DNA from: Jiulongibacter sp966250325
Lineage (GTDB): Bacteria; Bacteroidota; Bacteroidia; Cytophagales; Spirosomataceae
Length of the DNA stretch: 64,000 nt
Assembly (NCBI GenBank): GCA_966250325.1
Contig: CBINGY010000016.1
Location: 1-64,000, forward strand
Direction of reading: 5' to 3'
The position numbers and the translations under genes were made by a program. A model generated the notes under the pieces. It was not told the DNA's origin. It made no database searches and saw nothing but the letters and a program-made list of their open reading frames with translations. Of the stretch, positions 1 through 8,968 are shown one piece after another (position 1 is the stretch's first letter; each line of letters begins with the position of its first letter).

Positions 1-195
1 ATCTATGGCTCTATCAATGGTATCATGGATAAAGTCCCTGTAGAGAAAGTGAAAGAATACGAGGCAGAATTTATCGGTTTGATGAAAAATACCAAACCAG
101 AATTCATTGCGGCTCTGGCAGCTGGTAAACTGGATGCTGAAATTACAGAGTGGATTGTGAAAGAAGGTAAGCACCTTGCTGAGAAATACGCTTAA
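1..195 (+). CDS. atpA: ATP synthase subunit alpha, C-terminal end (partial)
   Basis: The window opens inside this gene; 64 residues and the stop remain. They end in EWIVKEGKHLAEKYA and are the C-terminal helical region typical of F1 subunit alpha. The identification rests on that tail and on atpG following 55 bp later on the same strand, the order (alpha, gamma) found in Bacteroidota ATP synthase operons. The protein is the non-catalytic nucleotide-binding subunit of the F1 head on the cytoplasmic face of the inner membrane. The nucleotide-binding domain lies outside the window. Confidence 0.85.
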   Translation: MYGSINGIMDKVPVEKVKEYEAEFIGLMKNTKPEFIAALAAGKLDAEITEWIVKEGKHLAEKYA

Positions 196-250
196 TTGAA
201 CATTTGAGTGAGGCCGTTATCTGACGGTCTCACTCCAATTCTGATATAAT

Positions 251-1132
251 ATGCCTTCATTAAAGGAAGTAAGAAACAGAATTACATCGGTAAATTCTAC
301 CATGCAGATCACCAAAGCCATGAAAATGGTGGCGGCTGCAAAGCTTCGCAGAGCCCAGGATGCGATTATTCAGATGCGGCCCTATGCCAATAAACTGAAT
401 GAATTAATTGCCACGGTATCTGCCAATACAGAGGTAGGCTCTCAAAGCCCATACACTACAGTAAGACCTGTAGAAAAGGTTTTGGTGGTGGTGGTTACTT
501 CAGACCGCGGACTGTGTGGAGCATTCAATTCCAATATTATCAAAGCCGCTCAGTCCCTCATTCTTGAAAACTATGCAGAACAAAACCAAAAAGGGAATGT
601 TCATGTAAAGGCTCTTGGAAAGAAAGGAATGGAAGCTTTTCAGAGACGGGGTATGAAAGTGAACAAAAATCACTTTGAAATTTTCCTTAATCTGAGCTTT
701 GCAGAGGCACGTAATGCCGCTGAAGAAATTATGGATTCTTTCGCTGCAGGAGAATACGATGAAGTAATCCTGGTGTTCAATGAGTTTAAGAATGTGGCTA
801 CACAGATTATCCGGGCCGAAAGGATGCTACCGGTAAAAGCCGAAGTTGATGAATCAAAGGCTTCGAATACAGATTATATTTTTGAGCCTTCGGAAGAAGA
901 AATCATTCTGGAGCTTATGCCAAAAGCCATCAAAATGCATTTGTATAAAGCTGTTCTGGAATCTAACGCCTCTGAGCATGGTGCCCGAATGACTGCGATG
1001 GACAAAGCCACAGAGAATGGTGGAGAACTGTTAAAAGAACTTAAGATCATGTATAACAGATCTCGTCAGGCTGCGATTACCAAAGAAATTCTGGAGATTG
1101 TAGGTGGAGCAGAAGCACTGAAAGATGCTTAA
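251..1132 (+). CDS. atpG: ATP synthase gamma subunit
   Basis: This is the central rotor stalk of F1-ATPase, 293 residues, the usual family length. The N-terminal helix reads MPSLKEVRNRITSVNSTMQI followed by TKAMKMVAAAKLRRAQ, and the C-terminal helix carries ASEHGARMTAMDKATENG and NRSRQAAITKEILEIVGGA, both hallmark gamma segments. The middle has the Rossmann-like part with the TSDRGLCGAFN motif. The ATG at 251 is the natural start because the conserved MxSLKE sequence begins there. It is the last gene of the atp operon in this window, since an intrinsic terminator follows directly. Confidence 0.97.
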   Translation: MPSLKEVRNRITSVNSTMQITKAMKMVAAAKLRRAQDAIIQMRPYANKLNELIATVSANTEVGSQSPYTTVRPVEKVLVVVVTSDRGLCGAFNSNIIKAAQSLILENYAEQNQKGNVHVKALGKKGMEAFQRRGMKVNKNHFEIFLNLSFAEARNAAEEIMDSFAAGEYDEVILVFNEFKNVATQIIRAERMLPVKAEVDESKASNTDYIFEPSEEEIILELMPKAIKMHLYKAVLESNASEHGARMTAMDKATENGGELLKELKIMYNRSRQAAITKEILEIVGGAEALKDA

Positions 1133-1178
1133 ACCTGCAAACCACTGCCAAAGCGGGGTGGTTATGAAAACTATTTTG

Positions 1179-1207
1179 CCCCTCCAGTTACGGAGGGGAT
1201 TTTTTTT
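1179..1207 (+). terminator. Intrinsic terminator of the atp operon
   Basis: A 7-bp GC-rich stem (CCCCTCC at 1179-1185 with GGAGGGG at 1192-1198) with a 6-nt loop is followed by a run of T at 1200-1207. It lies 47 bp after the atpG stop. Confidence 0.85.
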
Positions 1208-1234
1208 AATCAATGTTTAACCCATAAGGAAATC

Positions 1235-2312
1235 ATGACAACAGAAGCGTTGAAAGATTTGAGGGCCAGAGTGACGGCCTTGAGGAGGTATCTTTGACTA
1301 CGATAGTAGAAAAGAAAAACTCGGTGATTTAGAAAACCAGCAGGCTCAGCCAGAATTCTGGGCCAATTCTGACCACGCAGAAAAAGTGGTCAAAGATATC
1401 CAGCAACTAAAAAACTGGACTTCCGCATTTGAAGAAGCTGAAACTTCGATGGGAGATCTGGAAACTCTCTATGAATTTCATGAACTCGGAGAGGTGGAGG
1501 AGGAGGAAATTGATGCAGAAGGTAAAAAGACTGAGCGGATTATTGAGGAACTGGAACTCAAAAAAATGCTTTCTGCAGAAGAAGATCAGTTTTCTGCCAT
1601 CATAGAGATTAATTCGGGTGCAGGAGGAACAGAGAGCCAGGACTGGGCCAGCATGCTCTATCGTATGTATCTCATGTGGGCACAGAAGCGGGGATATAAG
1701 GTAACGCAGGTTGACTGGACAGACGGTGACGGAGCCGGCATTAAGTCTGCTTCTATGCAGATAGATGGCCCACAGGCTTACGGGTACCTGAAATCAGAAA
1801 ACGGTGTTCATCGTCTGGTACGAATCTCTCCTTTTGATTCGAATGCCCGCAGACATACCTCGTTTGCTTCGGTGTATGCGTATCCGGTGATTGATGATAC
1901 CATAGAGATTGAAGTGAAGGATGCCGATATTGAATGGCAGACTTCCCGTTCAGGTGGTGCAGGTGGACAGAATGTTAACAAGGTGGAAACCAAGGTACAG
2001 CTTACTCACAAGCCGTCGGGAATCGTGATTGTTTGCCAAATAGAACGTAGTCAGTTAGCCAATAAAGAGCATGCCATGAACATGCTGAAATCCCGATTAT
2101 ATCAGATTGAGATAGAAAAGCGGAATGCCGCCAGAGCTGACATTGAGTCTTCGAAAAAGAAAATCGAATGGGGCTCCCAGATCAGAAACTATGTGTTTCA
2201 TCCCTACAAACTGGTGAAGGATGCCCGCACGGGACACGAAACCTCAGATGTGCAGGGTGTGATGGACGGAGATCTGGATGATTTTATTAAGGCGTATCTG
2301 ATGATGGAATAA
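1235..2312 (+). CDS. prfB: Peptide chain release factor 2 (programmed +1 frameshift)
   Basis: RF2 recognises UGA and UAA stop codons and triggers peptide release. The gene is read as 1235-1294 joined to 1296-2312, giving 358 residues. The first frame has 20 codons from ATG 1235 and hits TGA at 1295-1297; a +1 slip on CTT T continues as Asp-Tyr-Asp-Ser. The stop-codon recognition tripeptide Ser-Pro-Phe is at about residues 198-200 and the catalytic GGQ loop at about 243-245 (GGAGGQNVNKVET). The residue matching E. coli RF2 position 246 is serine. AGGA at 1227-1230 can serve as ribosome binding site. Without the frameshift the N-terminal domain would be lost. Confidence 0.96.
1283..1298 (+). 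promoter_or_regulatory. RF2 programmed frameshift signal
   Basis: AGG AGG TAT CTT TGA C: an internal Shine-Dalgarno-like AGGAGG (1283-1288), three bases of spacing, the slippery CTT codon and an in-frame TGA followed by C. This is the canonical prfB autoregulatory site: slow termination at UGA when RF2 is scarce lets the ribosome shift +1 and make more RF2. Confidence 0.96.
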
Positions 2313-2343
2313 AGAAATTTATGTTCCATATATATCTAAACCA

Positions 2344-2379
2344 AACCATGAGCTAACTTTGATAGCTCATGGTTTTTTT
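2344..2379 (+). terminator. Intrinsic terminator of prfB
   Basis: A perfect 12-bp stem (2344-2355 with 2363-2374; core CCATGAGCTA / TAGCTCATGG) with a 7-nt loop runs into a T tract at 2373-2379. The next start codon (ATG 2380) touches the T tract directly. Confidence 0.85.
2354..2361 (+). promoter_or_regulatory. Candidate promoter -7 box inside the prfB terminator
   Basis: TAACTTTG matches the Bacteroidota -7 consensus TAnnTTTG and spans the end of the left stem arm and the loop of the terminator. It ends 18 bp before ATG 2380. No clear TTG -33 element was found, so this is a suggestion only. Confidence 0.4.
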
Positions 2380-4653
2380 ATGAAGAAATATATTTACGCA
2401 CTCCTTTTTTTCACCGCAACTATTCCGGCGGTTTCTCAAAAACCCATTTTGCAGTGGTATAATTTCGTAAACACCTCTTCCAATGTTGGTTACGGAATGC
2501 ATTCAAGCAGAGATGCACTTATTCTTACCCAAATCGTGGGAGGAACTTATTCTGATTATTATGCTACTTATACGATTCTGAATGGCAAAGCAACCTCTGA
2601 GAGCTTTGAGTTGGTTGACCCTTCTCAAAAACGTTTTAGTACGGTCTATCTGGAAGATAGCACTTATTACAAGATTGTGTGGGAGCCTACTATGCCTAAT
2701 AAAGAAGTAACTTATTATATGCAAAATGGTGAAAAAGTTTACCATGTAACTCTTAAAAGGCAAAGTGAAGAATTTGGTTATCAGGGCAATAACCTTATCG
2801 TGGTGGAAAAACATCTGAGAGGAAATACCTGGGATATCTCCATTAGGAGGTATGATCAATTTGGCATTATTTCTTTAGAAAAAGAATACTCTTTTGAGGC
2901 TACTGAATCTTATACCGGCCCAACAATATTTAGTATAAATCCAGTAACTATTAGCTATGCTAATGAAATACTGATTTTCAATGAAAAGCTGGATGTACAA
3001 TTAAGAAAAAGGAATCAAGCTAATAAAACCTATTCAGTACTTAGCTCTAAGCATCCTTTTATTGTCTTTCAAACCAGTGAATCAGGGCGAAATCAAGCAG
3101 ATTCCGTTTTTCAATACAATTTCTCCTCCAATGAGTTAATTAGCGGTGCCCTACCAGACAGTAGCAGGACTATTTGGTACGATGACAATACCTTCATTCA
3201 TTTGTTTTCATCAAGTAACACAGGACATTTGAAGTACATTGTTACAACCATGACAGGTAAAACGCTGTTTCGCAATGATGCCCCTTATCTGAAGTCGGTC
3301 ACTCCACTTTCTGACGGAGGACTAGCTGAGAATTATTATGATCATCAACAATATCCTATCAACAAGCCGTCTGAAGTTCCAGCTAAGATTATAAAGAGAT
3401 CGAAAGATTTTTCGGAAGAATGGTCTCACTCCTTTCTACTAAATCAGAATAGCTATCAGAGTTTAACTCTAGCGTCTGGTCCGAGAGGGTCTGTTTATTT
3501 CTTGCTGCATGAAGAGCCTTACCGCGAACCTTATTTTAGGCCTGTTTACGAGAATAATAAATTCTACTACGGTGAATTAGCTTCAAAAACGGAAGAATGT
3601 CCACCCGTTTATCTTTCGTATACATTAAACGGAGGAGAGATCTGCGACTCCACACTTTACAGCAAGCTTTGGCTTACCGAAATTGACAGCCTTGTTCTCA
3701 CAAACTTAAACATACATCCTAAAATTCAGTGGTATGAAAATGGAGAGGAAATTGAGGGAGCCACTAATTTCTCTCTCAAATATGATTCCCTAAACAATCA
3801 TCAATACAAACTCACTCAGGAGGGGTGTGAAACCTATTCTAAACTCATAAATGAACCAAAACCTATTCATTTTGAGATTGTTCCGGATAGACCAGAGATA
3901 GGCTGTAATCCTGGAGACGAAATAATCATTCAATATAAAATCAATGATGAGTTCATTGACCCTGTGTGGGAATATAAAGGATTTGCAGAATCTCCCTTTC
4001 GATTTCAAGGCACAAACTTCTTTAGATACTATCAACCCAGAACACTGGATATCCATCTACAAAAAAGAGACAATGCGTGTTTGACCGCTCACCAGACTTT
4101 TGAAATAAAGAAAAAGGCACCGGTTCCGCAGCCTACATATATTCTGGAAGAGTATGGCGTGGTAGATCCAGAAAAATGGGGGCAATCTACTCAGATAACC
4201 GGTATCGCCCATTTCGAAGTCCTCAATCCCATCACTGATTATTCTTACGAATGGTTCAATAACAATGAGCCTACCGGAATTACAGGGATTAGATTTGATG
4301 CCGTAAAAAGTGGAAATTATACCGTAAAAGCCACTAAAGACGAATGCTTCAGTATGAGTCAAAGTCTGAAACTTACCTTGATTCCTCTCTCCACAGAGAA
4401 GGAAAACAGCTGGAAAGTTTATCCGAATCCAAGTTCAGAAATTATTCGGGTCCAATGGAATGATTCCTTTGATGCCTCGTCATTCCGCATCTTTGACACC
4501 AATGCCAAAGTGGTTAAGGAGGGAAAAATCAACAACGCACAAAATGGTACACATGACATCCAGGTGAGCCATCTTCCTCCGGGCAATTACATCATACATG
4601 TTTTCGGTTCAGGAACCGATATTCTAACCGGTAGATTTTCTAAGCAAAATTAG
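2380..4653 (+). CDS. Secreted protein with T9SS type A sorting domain
   Basis: About 757 residues, function unknown. The start is set at ATG 2380 because the signal peptide (MKKYIYALLFFTATIPAVSQ) begins there; an upstream in-frame start would place translation inside the prfB terminator. The first two thirds look like a beta-rich or propeller-like region; a cysteine-containing Ig-like section follows (around QWYENGEEIEGATNF). The last 80 or so residues, from KVYPNPSSEII, are a typical T9SS type A C-terminal sorting domain ending in a GNYIIHVFGSG-type strand. It should therefore cross the outer membrane through T9SS and be anchored or released. It resembles the protein at 20001-22211 in layout and in its Ig-like middle, suggesting paralogues. 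The 3' end overlaps the convergent gene at 4650 by 4 bp. Confidence 0.85.
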   Translation: MKKYIYALLFFTATIPAVSQKPILQWYNFVNTSSNVGYGMHSSRDALILTQIVGGTYSDYYATYTILNGKATSESFELVDPSQKRFSTVYLEDSTYYKIVWEPTMPNKEVTYYMQNGEKVYHVTLKRQSEEFGYQGNNLIVVEKHLRGNTWDISIRRYDQFGIISLEKEYSFEATESYTGPTIFSINPVTISYANEILIFNEKLDVQLRKRNQANKTYSVLSSKHPFIVFQTSESGRNQADSVFQYNFSSNELISGALPDSSRTIWYDDNTFIHLFSSSNTGHLKYIVTTMTGKTLFRNDAPYLKSVTPLSDGGLAENYYDHQQYPINKPSEVPAKIIKRSKDFSEEWSHSFLLNQNSYQSLTLASGPRGSVYFLLHEEPYREPYFRPVYENNKFYYGELASKTEECPPVYLSYTLNGGEICDSTLYSKLWLTEIDSLVLTNLNIHPKIQWYENGEEIEGATNFSLKYDSLNNHQYKLTQEGCETYSKLINEPKPIHFEIVPDRPEIGCNPGDEIIIQYKINDEFIDPVWEYKGFAESPFRFQGTNFFRYYQPRTLDIHLQKRDNACLTAHQTFEIKKKAPVPQPTYILEEYGVVDPEKWGQSTQITGIAHFEVLNPITDYSYEWFNNNEPTGITGIRFDAVKSGNYTVKATKDECFSMSQSLKLTLIPLSTEKENSWKVYPNPSSEIIRVQWNDSFDASSFRIFDTNAKVVKEGKINNAQNGTHDIQVSHLPPGNYIIHVFGSGTDILTGRFSKQN

Positions 4654-5150
4654 GCGACCTGCTTTTGAAAATATCTGGAAAGAAAAGGACTTTTAACAGC
4701 CTGAATCTTCCATTGACTGATAAGTTGACTTACTGTTTGCACACTGCTATTATTGTAAATCCAGGTGTCCGGTAGGATATTCCCTGTTTCAACAGCAGTT
4801 TTCAAACCAAAAACAGGGATGGTTTGTATTTCCTTGTCTTTCAGGTAAGCCAGAGAACGGTCAAAAAAATCGATGTTCATTTTCTCCCCCAGTTCTTTCA
4901 TCCATCGGGTGGACGTATCAATGGAGCAGCCACTGGCATCTTTTTGAGTTTCGTCTACAGCTATAATTACGAAACGACCTTCCTGAACTTTTGCCGACGC
5001 CAGTAGAGGAATACCATGTGATTCCCAGCTTTCCATGAAATTTTTGAGATCATAAGCCACCATATTTTCCTCTTTGGCCGTCATAAGTCGACTCGTTTGA
5101 TAAATCCAAACACGGGAATTAACAGACATTTTCTCGAAGTCCTGGAACAT
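4650..5150 (-). CDS. Conserved Bacteroidota protein of unknown function
   Basis: A soluble protein of 166 residues (159 if translation starts at the second Met, 5129). I see no membrane segment, signal peptide or nucleotide-binding motif. From memory, relatives in Bacteroidota are sometimes labelled ABC transporter ATPase, but there is no Walker A or ABC signature here, so that name is not supported. It contains SGCSIDTSTRWMKELGEKMN, with a possibly functional Cys. It lies 160 bp downstream of the Fe-S protein gene at 5311-6120 on the same strand, which suggests a shared transcript. Function unknown. Confidence 0.75.
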   Translation of the reverse strand: MFQDFEKMSVNSRVWIYQTSRLMTAKEENMVAYDLKNFMESWESHGIPLLASAKVQEGRFVIIAVDETQKDASGCSIDTSTRWMKELGEKMNIDFFDRSLAYLKDKEIQTIPVFGLKTAVETGNILPDTWIYNNSSVQTVSQLISQWKIQAVKSPFLSRYFQKQVA

Positions 5151-5310
5151 AGCTGTAGTATAGATTACAAGGTTGTAATGATTAACGTAAACTTACGTCT
5201 TATCATTCTTATAAGAAGCTAAAATTTTTAGAATGGTTGGAAACTGTGGATAAGTGGTGGAATAAAACCCGGGAGATGGGAGTTAAGATAAGGTAGGTTT
5301 CTTTCAATAT

Positions 5311-6120
5311 TTAATCAATTGATTCCTGTTCAAGAGATTGAACGAGTAATTCGGCCAGATCGTAGACTTTCACCTGATGCTCTTTTTCTTTGTTTTTTAC
5401 GCCATCAGACATCATAGTCATGCAAAATGGACATCCCACAGCAACAGTAGAAACACCGGTTTCAAGAGCTTCTTCAATCCGTTCTATATTGATATCTTTT
5501 TTCCCCATTTCAGGCTCTTTGAACATTTGTCCCCCACCGGCACCGCAACAAAGCCCTTTGGTACGGCAACGTTTCATTTCAACCAGTTCAACATCCAGAG
5601 CCTTTATTAATTCTCTCGGAGCTTCATAAACTTCATTGGCCCTACCCAAATAGCAGGAGTCATGGAAAGTAATCTTCTGCCCTTGAAATACTCCGCCTTT
5701 TACAGATAATCTACCATGTTCTATGAGTTGCTGGAGATATTCTGAATGGTGAAGTACTTCATAATTTCCACCAAGCTCGGGATATTCGTTTTTAAGGGTG
5801 TTAAAACAATGCGGGCAGGCAGTAACTATCTTTTTAATCCCGTACCCATTGAGCACTTCGATATTCTGAACGGCAAGCATTTGAAACATAAATTCATTTC
5901 CCGCTCTGCGGGCAGGATCACCCGTACAACTTTCCTCTGTACCGAGTATAGCAAAATCTACACCTATATGTTGCAGAATGCGGGCGATGGCTAAGGTTAC
6001 CTTTTTGTATCGATCATCAAAACTACCGGCACAGCCCACCCAGAAAAGAATTTCGGGCTCTTTACCCAAAGCCGTCATCTCGGCCATGGTGGGTACTTTC
6101 AAAGGTTGATTTGCGATCAT
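5311..6120 (-). CDS. (Fe-S)-binding protein with two CCG domains
   Basis: This 269-residue protein carries two cysteine-rich CCG modules. The first includes FWVGCAGSFDDRY and VTACPHCFNTLKNEYP; the second includes TFHDSCYLGR, GLCCGAGGGQMF and VGCPFCMTMMSDG. Such domains bind unusual 4Fe-4S clusters in heterodisulfide reductase HdrB, GlpC and LutA/LldE-type subunits of quinone-linked dehydrogenases. No FAD or ferredoxin domain is present, so it probably works with a partner subunit, and none lies next to it. The start ATG at 6120 gives the expected N-terminus. Probable role is cytoplasmic or membrane-peripheral electron transfer; the substrate cannot be read from the sequence. Confidence 0.88.
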   Translation of the reverse strand: MIANQPLKVPTMAEMTALGKEPEILFWVGCAGSFDDRYKKVTLAIARILQHIGVDFAILGTEESCTGDPARRAGNEFMFQMLAVQNIEVLNGYGIKKIVTACPHCFNTLKNEYPELGGNYEVLHHSEYLQQLIEHGRLSVKGGVFQGQKITFHDSCYLGRANEVYEAPRELIKALDVELVEMKRCRTKGLCCGAGGGQMFKEPEMGKKDINIERIEEALETGVSTVAVGCPFCMTMMSDGVKNKEKEHQVKVYDLAELLVQSLEQESID

Positions 6121-6263
6121 ACGAGGTAGAGGATATTCATAAGACTACCAAAAATAGTATGCTTGCATAATATTTGCAAGTTTTCATGTCGCTCCGCCAA
6201 AGATTGATTGATACGAAACTCATAGTGCATCTCTTCTCAACTGATGAGAGCCGATTCTCCAAA

Positions 6264-6908
6264 TTAACGAATAGCCCGTAGCACCTCCCGTTTTCTGGCT
6301 GGGCCCGGGTGTTTTTCTACCTGAAAACCTGCCGCCTTCAGATTTCTTTGTACATACCCTTTTGAGCAATAGGTTGTGAGAATTCCCCCGGGGCTCATCC
6401 ATGATGCCAGTTTTTCAAACACCTCTGCTGTCCAGAGTTCAGGCTGAGATTCGGGAGCAAAGGCATCGTAAAAAACCAGATTGAATTTTTTTGCGTATTG
6501 AAATTCCTGAATAAGCGTTAAACTTTTCCTAAAAATGAAGAATTTGCTTAGTTCATGATCCTTTTCCCAGGATAGTTCGTGTAAGATTTTCAGGTCGGTA
6601 GGGAGTTCTGCGGCAATTTCCTGAGAAACCGGATACGCTTCCAGGCCCGTGTAGCTGATCCTTCTTTCATTTTGAAACGACAGCAAAAAAGCGAGATGGG
6701 CGTTCAGGCCTGTGCCGAAGCCCATCTCAAGCAAATTAATTTCTGTGAACTTTTCTAGTGCATACTTCAGACCCAGATCCATAAAAACCAGCTGAGACTC
6801 CTGAAGAGCACCAAAAATGGAATGATAATGCTGATTAAAACGTGGACTGAAAATAGTCGTACTACCGTCAGCGGTAAGCTTAATCTCCTGTTGATCGTTA
6901 CTTTGCAC
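6264..6908 (-). CDS. mnmD: tRNA (mnm5s2U34) methyltransferase MnmD
   Basis: A SAM-dependent methyltransferase of 214 residues, matching the N-terminal domain of E. coli MnmC without the oxidase half. It would methylate the nm5 group of wobble uridine 34 in tRNAs for split codon boxes. The SAM-binding motif is LLEMGFGTGLNAHLAF (about residues 58-73), followed by an acidic GLEAYP strand and the family motif FYDAFAPESQPELW; TTYCSKGYVQRNLKAAGF lies near the end. The likely start is GTG at 6908, overlapping the end of the upstream M61 peptidase gene by 11 bp, which suggests translational coupling. Confidence 0.9.
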   Translation of the reverse strand: MQSNDQQEIKLTADGSTTIFSPRFNQHYHSIFGALQESQLVFMDLGLKYALEKFTEINLLEMGFGTGLNAHLAFLLSFQNERRISYTGLEAYPVSQEIAAELPTDLKILHELSWEKDHELSKFFIFRKSLTLIQEFQYAKKFNLVFYDAFAPESQPELWTAEVFEKLASWMSPGGILTTYCSKGYVQRNLKAAGFQVEKHPGPARKREVLRAIR

Positions 6909-8736
6909 TTAACCAGGCCTCCCTTAGTTTGATTTGATCAGCGGTTGCATTGGGGTTATCCTGCAATACATTCCTTTCCACCTTCGCAATTTTCATTACT
7001 TTTCCCTGCAACTGAATTTCTTTCTGATCTTCTTTTCCTCTCAAAACCGTGATCGTTATCGGATCTCCCGAATTTGAATTCTTATTGAGACCATCCAGCA
7101 TCATTTGAAAAGTAGGCAACTCTATTTTGTTTCCATTGATAGCGAGCAAAACATCTCCGTTTTCATACCCGACCATTTTTCCGAAGGCGTTCATATGGGA
7201 GTTATCGGCTACCATGAGTTGTTGTTTTTCATTAAGTCCCAGACCGATCGATCCAAGACTCACCGTGCTGTCACCCGATTTTGCTTCGCTGAGAAAGTCC
7301 ACTCCTACCCAGCCCAGTACTTCTTCAATGGGTAAAGGACTGGTTCCGGCCACGTAAGTATCCAGAAATGCTCTCACTTCCTTTCCTTTCATTTTCTCAA
7401 TCTGATCAAAAAGCTCATCGTCTTTGAAAGGTTTTTCTGAACCATAGACCTTTGAAAGGTCATTGACCAGATCAATTATACCGTATTGACCCTCTGAATT
7501 TTTCCGGAGGATAAGATCCAGACACATGGAAATAAGTGCCCCTTTCTGGTAAACATTGCCGTATTCGGGCTCATACTCAGGCTCCAATACTCTTTCGCTC
7601 ATCACCGTAAAAGGCAGAGCATCATTAAACTGTTCGCGGGAAGCCGTGATCTTGTCAGACATTTCTTTGTAAAACTCCTCTTTGGATTTTAAACCGTAGC
7701 GGGTTTGAGCGAGGTGGGCGTGGTATTCGGTAGAGCCCTCATACAGCCACAAATGTTTACTCATTTTAGGCTGATTGAAATCAAAATAATGGATTTCCTC
7801 AGAATGCGTGTTCAGAGGAGTAAGAATATGGAAGAATTCGTGTGCAGAAACATCCATAATAAAAGGCAGAGCTACGTCACCTGCCACTTCAGGAAGAAAA
7901 TAAAATGAAGAAAAACTATGCTCCAAAGCACCCTGAGCTCCAGACAAGCTCGCTTTATCGGTAAGATAAATAATAAAGGCGTACTTTTTTACAGGCATAT
8001 TTCCTATATACGCTACCTGAGCATCCAGAAGCTTTTTGAGATTCTGTGCCAGGTAATCTGCTTTAACTACCCCATTCGGAGAATATACACCGATTACTAC
8101 TTCGCTATCACCAATTTTGATGGAAGCGTTGTTTGGTTTAGCATACATGATGGGACTATCTACGAGCCGGTTATAGCTCACGGCATCAAACACATCTCTG
8201 CTATCTGAGCCATCACTATCAATTAAAGAGGTAGTAGCCAATAAATCTGTCTGATGATCAACAGTGAGCTCAAAGGGTAGCTCTTTGCGATTCTCGAAAT
8301 AGCCGAAAAAGCAATGCGTATTAATCACATAATTTTCATCTTTCTCAATATTACTTCCTGCCGGCTCAAAAATGGCCTTCCCGTCTTTCACTTCATCAAA
8401 CGAATCGTTGACCCAGTAAGTCACTTTTGCGATGCGTTTGGCTTTGAAAATTCTCCATGAGTTATCATCAAGCCGCGTAACTTTCAGGTTTTTACCGTTT
8501 TTATCAAAAGCTTCAAATTTCTCAATGTATCTGCCGTAGTTATCTGTAGAATAGGTACCCGGAACTGTTTTCGGAAGATAGAACACCACACTTTTTGACT
8601 CGATTTTGGGATTGGTAAGCTCTACTTTGAGCTTATCATCCACGGTTTCATTCAGGTTGAGACGATATTGATACTTCTGAGCTTGTACAAAGGAAATGCT
8701 GATCAGTAACAGCCAAAGGGTTAGTCTTTTGTTCAT
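6898..8736 (-). CDS. M61 family metallopeptidase with PDZ domain
   Basis: A secreted or periplasmic peptidase of 612 residues, with a signal peptide (cleavage after VQAQ near residue 20). The N-terminal half is the beta-rich M61 domain. The zinc site is HEFFH at residues 299-303, with the third ligand probably Glu333 in LYEGSTEYHAHL, the pattern of M61 glycyl aminopeptidases. A PDZ-like domain lies at about residues 490-590 (GYENGDVLLAINGNKIELP). The gene overlaps mnmD by 11 bp, though the two functions have no obvious link. The upstream region toward bshC holds a candidate promoter. Natural substrate unknown. Confidence 0.9.
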   Translation of the reverse strand: MNKRLTLWLLLISISFVQAQKYQYRLNLNETVDDKLKVELTNPKIESKSVVFYLPKTVPGTYSTDNYGRYIEKFEAFDKNGKNLKVTRLDDNSWRIFKAKRIAKVTYWVNDSFDEVKDGKAIFEPAGSNIEKDENYVINTHCFFGYFENRKELPFELTVDHQTDLLATTSLIDSDGSDSRDVFDAVSYNRLVDSPIMYAKPNNASIKIGDSEVVIGVYSPNGVVKADYLAQNLKKLLDAQVAYIGNMPVKKYAFIIYLTDKASLSGAQGALEHSFSSFYFLPEVAGDVALPFIMDVSAHEFFHILTPLNTHSEEIHYFDFNQPKMSKHLWLYEGSTEYHAHLAQTRYGLKSKEEFYKEMSDKITASREQFNDALPFTVMSERVLEPEYEPEYGNVYQKGALISMCLDLILRKNSEGQYGIIDLVNDLSKVYGSEKPFKDDELFDQIEKMKGKEVRAFLDTYVAGTSPLPIEEVLGWVGVDFLSEAKSGDSTVSLGSIGLGLNEKQQLMVADNSHMNAFGKMVGYENGDVLLAINGNKIELPTFQMMLDGLNKNSNSGDPITITVLRGKEDQKEIQLQGKVMKIAKVERNVLQDNPNATADQIKLREAWLSAK

Positions 8737-8856
8737 TCGTATTTAGTTTGTTATTAAAGCCTTACAAATTGAGAATATTCTCCGGACATCGGTTCTCACT
8801 TTTGACAAACGGTTAAAAAGAAAGATAAAATGTTGCAAAACAGGTGTAAAATCACG

Positions 8857-8889
8857 CAAAAATAGGGAGATTTCAGGCGGGAAAAGCAA
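8857..8889 (-). promoter_or_regulatory. Candidate promoter for the M61 peptidase gene
   Basis: On the minus strand TATTTTTG (8857-8864) fits the TAnnTTTG -7 box, with a TTG (8887-8889) 22 bp upstream, within the spacing described for Bacteroidota promoters. It would give a leader of roughly 115 nt. Confidence 0.4.
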
Positions 8890-8968
8890 ATTGTTCAAAA
8901 GCAACGTCTTTCCCGAACGCTTGTCTAATTTCGTACGTTATTTGTGCATCTTGTCAAAAAATCAGTCT

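Noticed and set aside
4650..5150. Label ABC transporter ATPase for this small protein
   Set aside because: No Walker A, signature or Walker B motif is visible; 166 residues is too short for an ABC ATPase.
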